Shown here piece by piece: positions 61,472 to 64,000 of a stretch of 64,000 nt of DNA. Source of the DNA: Lachnospiraceae bacterium (GTDB taxonomy: Bacteria > Bacillota > Clostridia > Lachnospirales > Lachnospiraceae); NCBI GenBank assembly GCA_910575255.1, contig CAJTEM010000001.1:179110-243109 (forward strand), written 5' to 3'. The stretch's first letter is position 1, and every line of letters starts with the position of its first letter. The notes beneath the pieces were generated by a model that did not search any database, was not told where the DNA came from, and worked only from the letters and a program-made list of their open reading frames with translations. Made by a program: the position numbers and the translations under genes.

Positions 61472-63025
61472 ATGAAGATGAAGCAGGAACAAAAGGAAAA
61501 CAGCAGGAAAAACAGTGCCTATGAGCAGCTTCAGCCTTATCTGGAGCGGGCGATGGCGCTTCAGACAGCGAATATCCTGTTTGAGTGGGACAATGAGACT
61601 CTGGCGCCCAGACAGGCGGGGGCCTGCACGGCAAGGGTGCAGGGGGCGCTGGCAGCGGCATATCAGGAACTGATGACAGGGGAAGAGGTCAGAGGCTTAT
61701 TGGAGAAGTGTGAAAAGGAGAGCGGATTTACGGAAAAGGAGCTGGCCATTATCCGGGAGGCAAAGGAGGAACAAAGGGAGCTTTCCTGCATTCCGCCAGA
61801 GGAGTACCGGGCCTTTCAGGAACTGGTGGCAGAATCTACGCGAATATGGACGCAGGCAAGGAAGGATCAGGATTTCGAGGCATTTGCCCCAACACTGGAA
61901 AAGATCATCGATTATCAGAAACGGTTTGCCGGTTATCAGGCTAGAGAAGGACAGCGTCTCTATGATGTGATGCTCGATCATTACGAGAAAGGCTTTTCTA
62001 TGGAGAAGCTGGATGAATTTTTTGCGCTTCTAAAGGCAGAGCTGGTACCGTTTTTGCATCAGGTGACAGACAAGGGCACAGAGATCCGTGACGATTTTCT
62101 GGAAGGAGATTATCCGCAGGAAAAGCAGAGGAGGCTGGCAGAGGAGTTGGCAGAGTATGTGGGATTTGATTTTGAAAAGGGCGTGCTGGCAGAAAGCGCC
62201 CATCCCTTTACTACGAATCTGCACAACCGTGATGTGAGAATCACCACTCATTATAAGGATCGGATGGACAGCTCTCTGTTTTCCGTGATCCACGAGGCAG
62301 GGCACGCGGTCTATGAGCAGGGAGTGGCGGATGAACTGACACAGACTCTGGTGGGACAGGGGGCGTCAATGGGAATGCATGAATCGCAATCCCGTTTTTT
62401 TGAGAATATCATCGGGCGTGACGAGGCGTTCTGGGAGCCGATATATCCAAAACTGCAGAGGATGTTTCCGGAAAAGCTGGGAAAGATTTCCCGGGAGGAT
62501 TTTGTGCGGGCAGTGAATAAGGTGCAGCCTGGACTGATCCGGACGGAAGCAGATGAGCTGACCTACAGTCTTCATGTTCTGGTTCGCTATGAGTTGGAAA
62601 AGATGCTGATTGAGGAGAACCTGAGTGTGAAGGAGCTGCCAAAGCTGTGGGCGGATAAATATGAAGAATACTTAGGCGTGCGTCCGAGGAATGCGGCAGA
62701 GGGCGTACTGCAGGATATTCACTGGGCGCAGGGATCCTTTGGGTATTTCCCGTCCTATGCCCTGGGAAGTGCGTTTGCAGCTCAGATGGCGGCTTTTATG
62801 AAGCAAAGCCTGGATTTTGGAGAGCTGCTGCGTAAAGGGGAGCCGGGGGTGATCCGGGAGGTTTTAAGAAGACATATTCATCAGTATGGGAAGCTGAGAG
62901 ACAGCCGCCGGCTGCTAAAGGATATGACCGGAGAGGATTTTAAGCCGCAGTATTATGTGGATTATCTGAAGGAAAAGTACGGGAAGCTGTATCACATAGA
63001 GGGGTGTGAACAGAGAAATGCATGA
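61472..63025 (+). CDS. M32 family zinc carboxypeptidase
   Basis: A 517-residue all-helical metallopeptidase of the Taq/Pfu carboxypeptidase family and of normal length. The zinc site HEAGH is near residue 273 (SVIHEAGHAVYEQ), with GMHESQSRFFENIIGR nearby as the conserved second block (third ligand Glu) and the late TDELTYSLHVLVRYE-like segment (EADELTYSLHVLVRYELE). It removes C-terminal residues from peptides in the cytosol. AGGAG precedes ATG; a second ATG six bases on is equally possible. Confidence 0.94.
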   Translation: MKMKQEQKENSRKNSAYEQLQPYLERAMALQTANILFEWDNETLAPRQAGACTARVQGALAAAYQELMTGEEVRGLLEKCEKESGFTEKELAIIREAKEEQRELSCIPPEEYRAFQELVAESTRIWTQARKDQDFEAFAPTLEKIIDYQKRFAGYQAREGQRLYDVMLDHYEKGFSMEKLDEFFALLKAELVPFLHQVTDKGTEIRDDFLEGDYPQEKQRRLAEELAEYVGFDFEKGVLAESAHPFTTNLHNRDVRITTHYKDRMDSSLFSVIHEAGHAVYEQGVADELTQTLVGQGASMGMHESQSRFFENIIGRDEAFWEPIYPKLQRMFPEKLGKISREDFVRAVNKVQPGLIRTEADELTYSLHVLVRYELEKMLIEENLSVKELPKLWADKYEEYLGVRPRNAAEGVLQDIHWAQGSFGYFPSYALGSAFAAQMAAFMKQSLDFGELLRKGEPGVIREVLRRHIHQYGKLRDSRRLLKDMTGEDFKPQYYVDYLKEKYGKLYHIEGCEQRNA

Positions 63026-63162
63026 AAGAAGAAATGCGTGAAAAAAGGAAGCGCATGAAAGAAGAAATGCATGATAAAGAGAGCTGTTGGAAGAGAAATG
63101 CAGGAAAAGAGAAGTGTATGAAGAGGGAAATACAGGAAAAGAAAACAGTTTGCCAGAGATGA
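63022..63162 (+). CDS. Possible 46-residue charged ORF, ATGA overlap
   Basis: A short frame starts at ATG 63022, overlapping the M32 stop as ATGA, and reads MKEEMREKRKRMKEEM with Lys, Glu and Arg at more than half the positions, ending at TGA 63160. The DNA of 63010-63140 is itself a decayed GAAATGCATGAAAGAA-like repeat. No ribosome site is needed if coupled, but coding is unproven and a repeat artefact is as likely. No other feature was seen in 63026-63267. Confidence 0.2.
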   Translation: MKEEMREKRKRMKEEMHDKESCWKRNAGKEKCMKREIQEKKTVCQR

Positions 63163-63267
63163 TCCGAGGAGAATGCTGCCTGGAGAGAGAATATATCCGA
63201 TAAAAGAATGATATGGAAAAAGAGTGTCATACAATATTAGGAATATTGGATACCAGGAGAGCAGGAT

Positions 63268-64000
63268 ATGCCGAATCAGAAGCTGGAAAATCTGTTAAAT
63301 CTGTCATTGGAGGTTTCCCCTGAGGAACGGGCGCGTTCTCAGGCACTGGAGATGGGATACCGTCCGGAGGAGAAGACGTGGGAGTTGATTGTAAAATATT
63401 CAGGGAGCCTGGATGCTGTGCGGGAAATGGGCGTGCGGGTGGAGGAGATGAGAAATGAGTATGCGATTCTGATCGTGCCGGAGGATCGGATTGAAGAGGT
63501 CAGCGCATTACCGCAGATCGAGTATGTGGAGAAACCAAAGAGGCTGTTCTTTGCCGTGAACCGGGCAAGGGCAGCCTCTTGTATCAATATTCTTCAGGAA
63601 CCGCCTCGGAATCTGACCGGACGGGGGATCCTGGTGGCGGTGCTGGATTCGGGAATTGACTATTTTCATGAGGATTTCCGCAACCGCGACGGTACGACCC
63701 GGATTGCAGCTTTATGGGATCAGACTCTGGACCGGGTGTTTACCAGAGAGGAGATCAATGAGGCGCTGGAGACCGGAAGCCGGAGCGGGGCCAGGGAGCT
63801 GCTGCCTTCGGTGGACGGCAGCGGACATGGTACCTCGGTGGCGGGAATTGCGGCAGGAAACGGACGCGAGTCGGACGGAGCCTATCGGGGAGTGGCATAT
63901 GAGAGTGATCTTCTGGTGGTGAAGCTGGGCAACGCCAGAGAGGAGGGCTTCCCACGAACCACGGAGCTGATGCGGGCAGTGGATTTTGCAGTGGGGAGGG
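63268..64000 (+). CDS. Subtilisin-like protease, Csp type (5' part; runs off window)
   Basis: 244 codons without a stop from ATG 63268, behind AGGAGA. After an N-terminal prodomain-like part (about 1-95: LEVSPEERARSQALEMG, ELIVKYSGSLDAV) comes an S8 core with Asp in VAVLDSGIDYFHEDF and His in GSGHGTSVAGIAAGNG. The Ser lies beyond the window. The prodomain and spacing resemble CspB-like germination subtilases of Clostridia, some of which process spore or surface proteins. It is the second S8 protease of the window and not closely similar to the first. Confidence 0.88.
   Translation, partial: MPNQKLENLLNLSLEVSPEERARSQALEMGYRPEEKTWELIVKYSGSLDAVREMGVRVEEMRNEYAILIVPEDRIEEVSALPQIEYVEKPKRLFFAVNRARAASCINILQEPPRNLTGRGILVAVLDSGIDYFHEDFRNRDGTTRIAALWDQTLDRVFTREEINEALETGSRSGARELLPSVDGSGHGTSVAGIAAGNGRESDGAYRGVAYESDLLVVKLGNAREEGFPRTTELMRAVDFAVGR

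Overview
The window reads as chromosomal DNA of a motile, low-to-medium GC Firmicute, most likely a member of the Lachnospiraceae (Clostridia). The basis is the flagellin, FlgM/N/K/L, FliW-CsrA and FliD-FliS gene set, Gram-positive ribosome binding sites (AGGAGG), an N-terminal-Hpt CheA with CheB/R/W, choline-binding-type wall repeats and Rpn-type nuclease ORFs. No tRNA, rRNA, CRISPR array or complete insertion sequence was seen.

Layout. 1-3760: half of a long-hairpin repeat, a frameshifted Rpn-type nuclease gene, a bacteriohemerythrin and a convergent iron alcohol dehydrogenase. 3847-8908: a heterodimeric ABC exporter and a subtilisin-like protease. 8926-10454: a complete long-hairpin element with a target-site-like duplication, then an intact Rpn-type gene with a likely intragenic antitoxin. 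10560-12249 (minus): ParA plus a ComFB-domain protein. 12309-19213 (plus): fliD (with a large charged insertion), fliS, a FliT-like gene, a second FliD-like gene and a nucleotidyltransferase-like gene. 19307-24792 (minus): flgM-flgN-flgK-flgL-yviE-like-fliW-csrA. 24915-32162 (plus): a seven-gene operon with FliK-like, FlhB C-domain, two wall-binding proteins, a lytic transglycosylase, a PilZ protein and a glycosyltransferase. 32199-35429: a long-hairpin repeat and two flagellin genes. 35541-38459: two tandem glycosyltransferases. 38551-40970 (minus): a third Rpn-type gene and a membrane C39-like peptidase. 41137-45886 (minus): cheA-cheW-cheR-cheB. 45925-49618: two chemoreceptors. 49663-58420: YprB-like exonuclease, ruvA-ruvB, zapA, a U32-family gene with a 30-bp tandem repeat, a SEDS protein and a class B PBP. 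58441-59148: two more long-hairpin repeats. 59317-64000: NUDIX hydrolase, degenerate GGDEF-EAL protein, M32 carboxypeptidase and the start of a Csp-like subtilase.

How it works together. At least eight sites fit one sigma-28 pattern (T-rich TTAA/TAAT/TTAT, 15-16 bases, then G-N-CGATAT/A). They precede fliD, flgM, the FliK-like operon, both flagellins, the tandem glycosyltransferases, cheA and a chemoreceptor. This ties filament assembly, chemotaxis and the glycosyltransferases (probably flagellin-modifying) into one late-flagellar regulon, closed by FlgM (anti-sigma) and FliW-CsrA (flagellin translation). A PilZ protein, a ComFB-domain protein and a catalytically degenerate GGDEF-EAL protein suggest cyclic-dinucleotide input.

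The most unusual content is a family of about 240-300 bp near-perfect hairpin elements (copies at 1, 8926, 32199, 58441, 58905). Their arms differ in sequence between copies while staying complementary, and all complete copies share the same 20-base apex. Also notable are three Rpn-type loci with in-frame short repeats and internal ribosome binding sites, a ParA/ComFB pair, and in-frame variable tandem repeats in unrelated genes.
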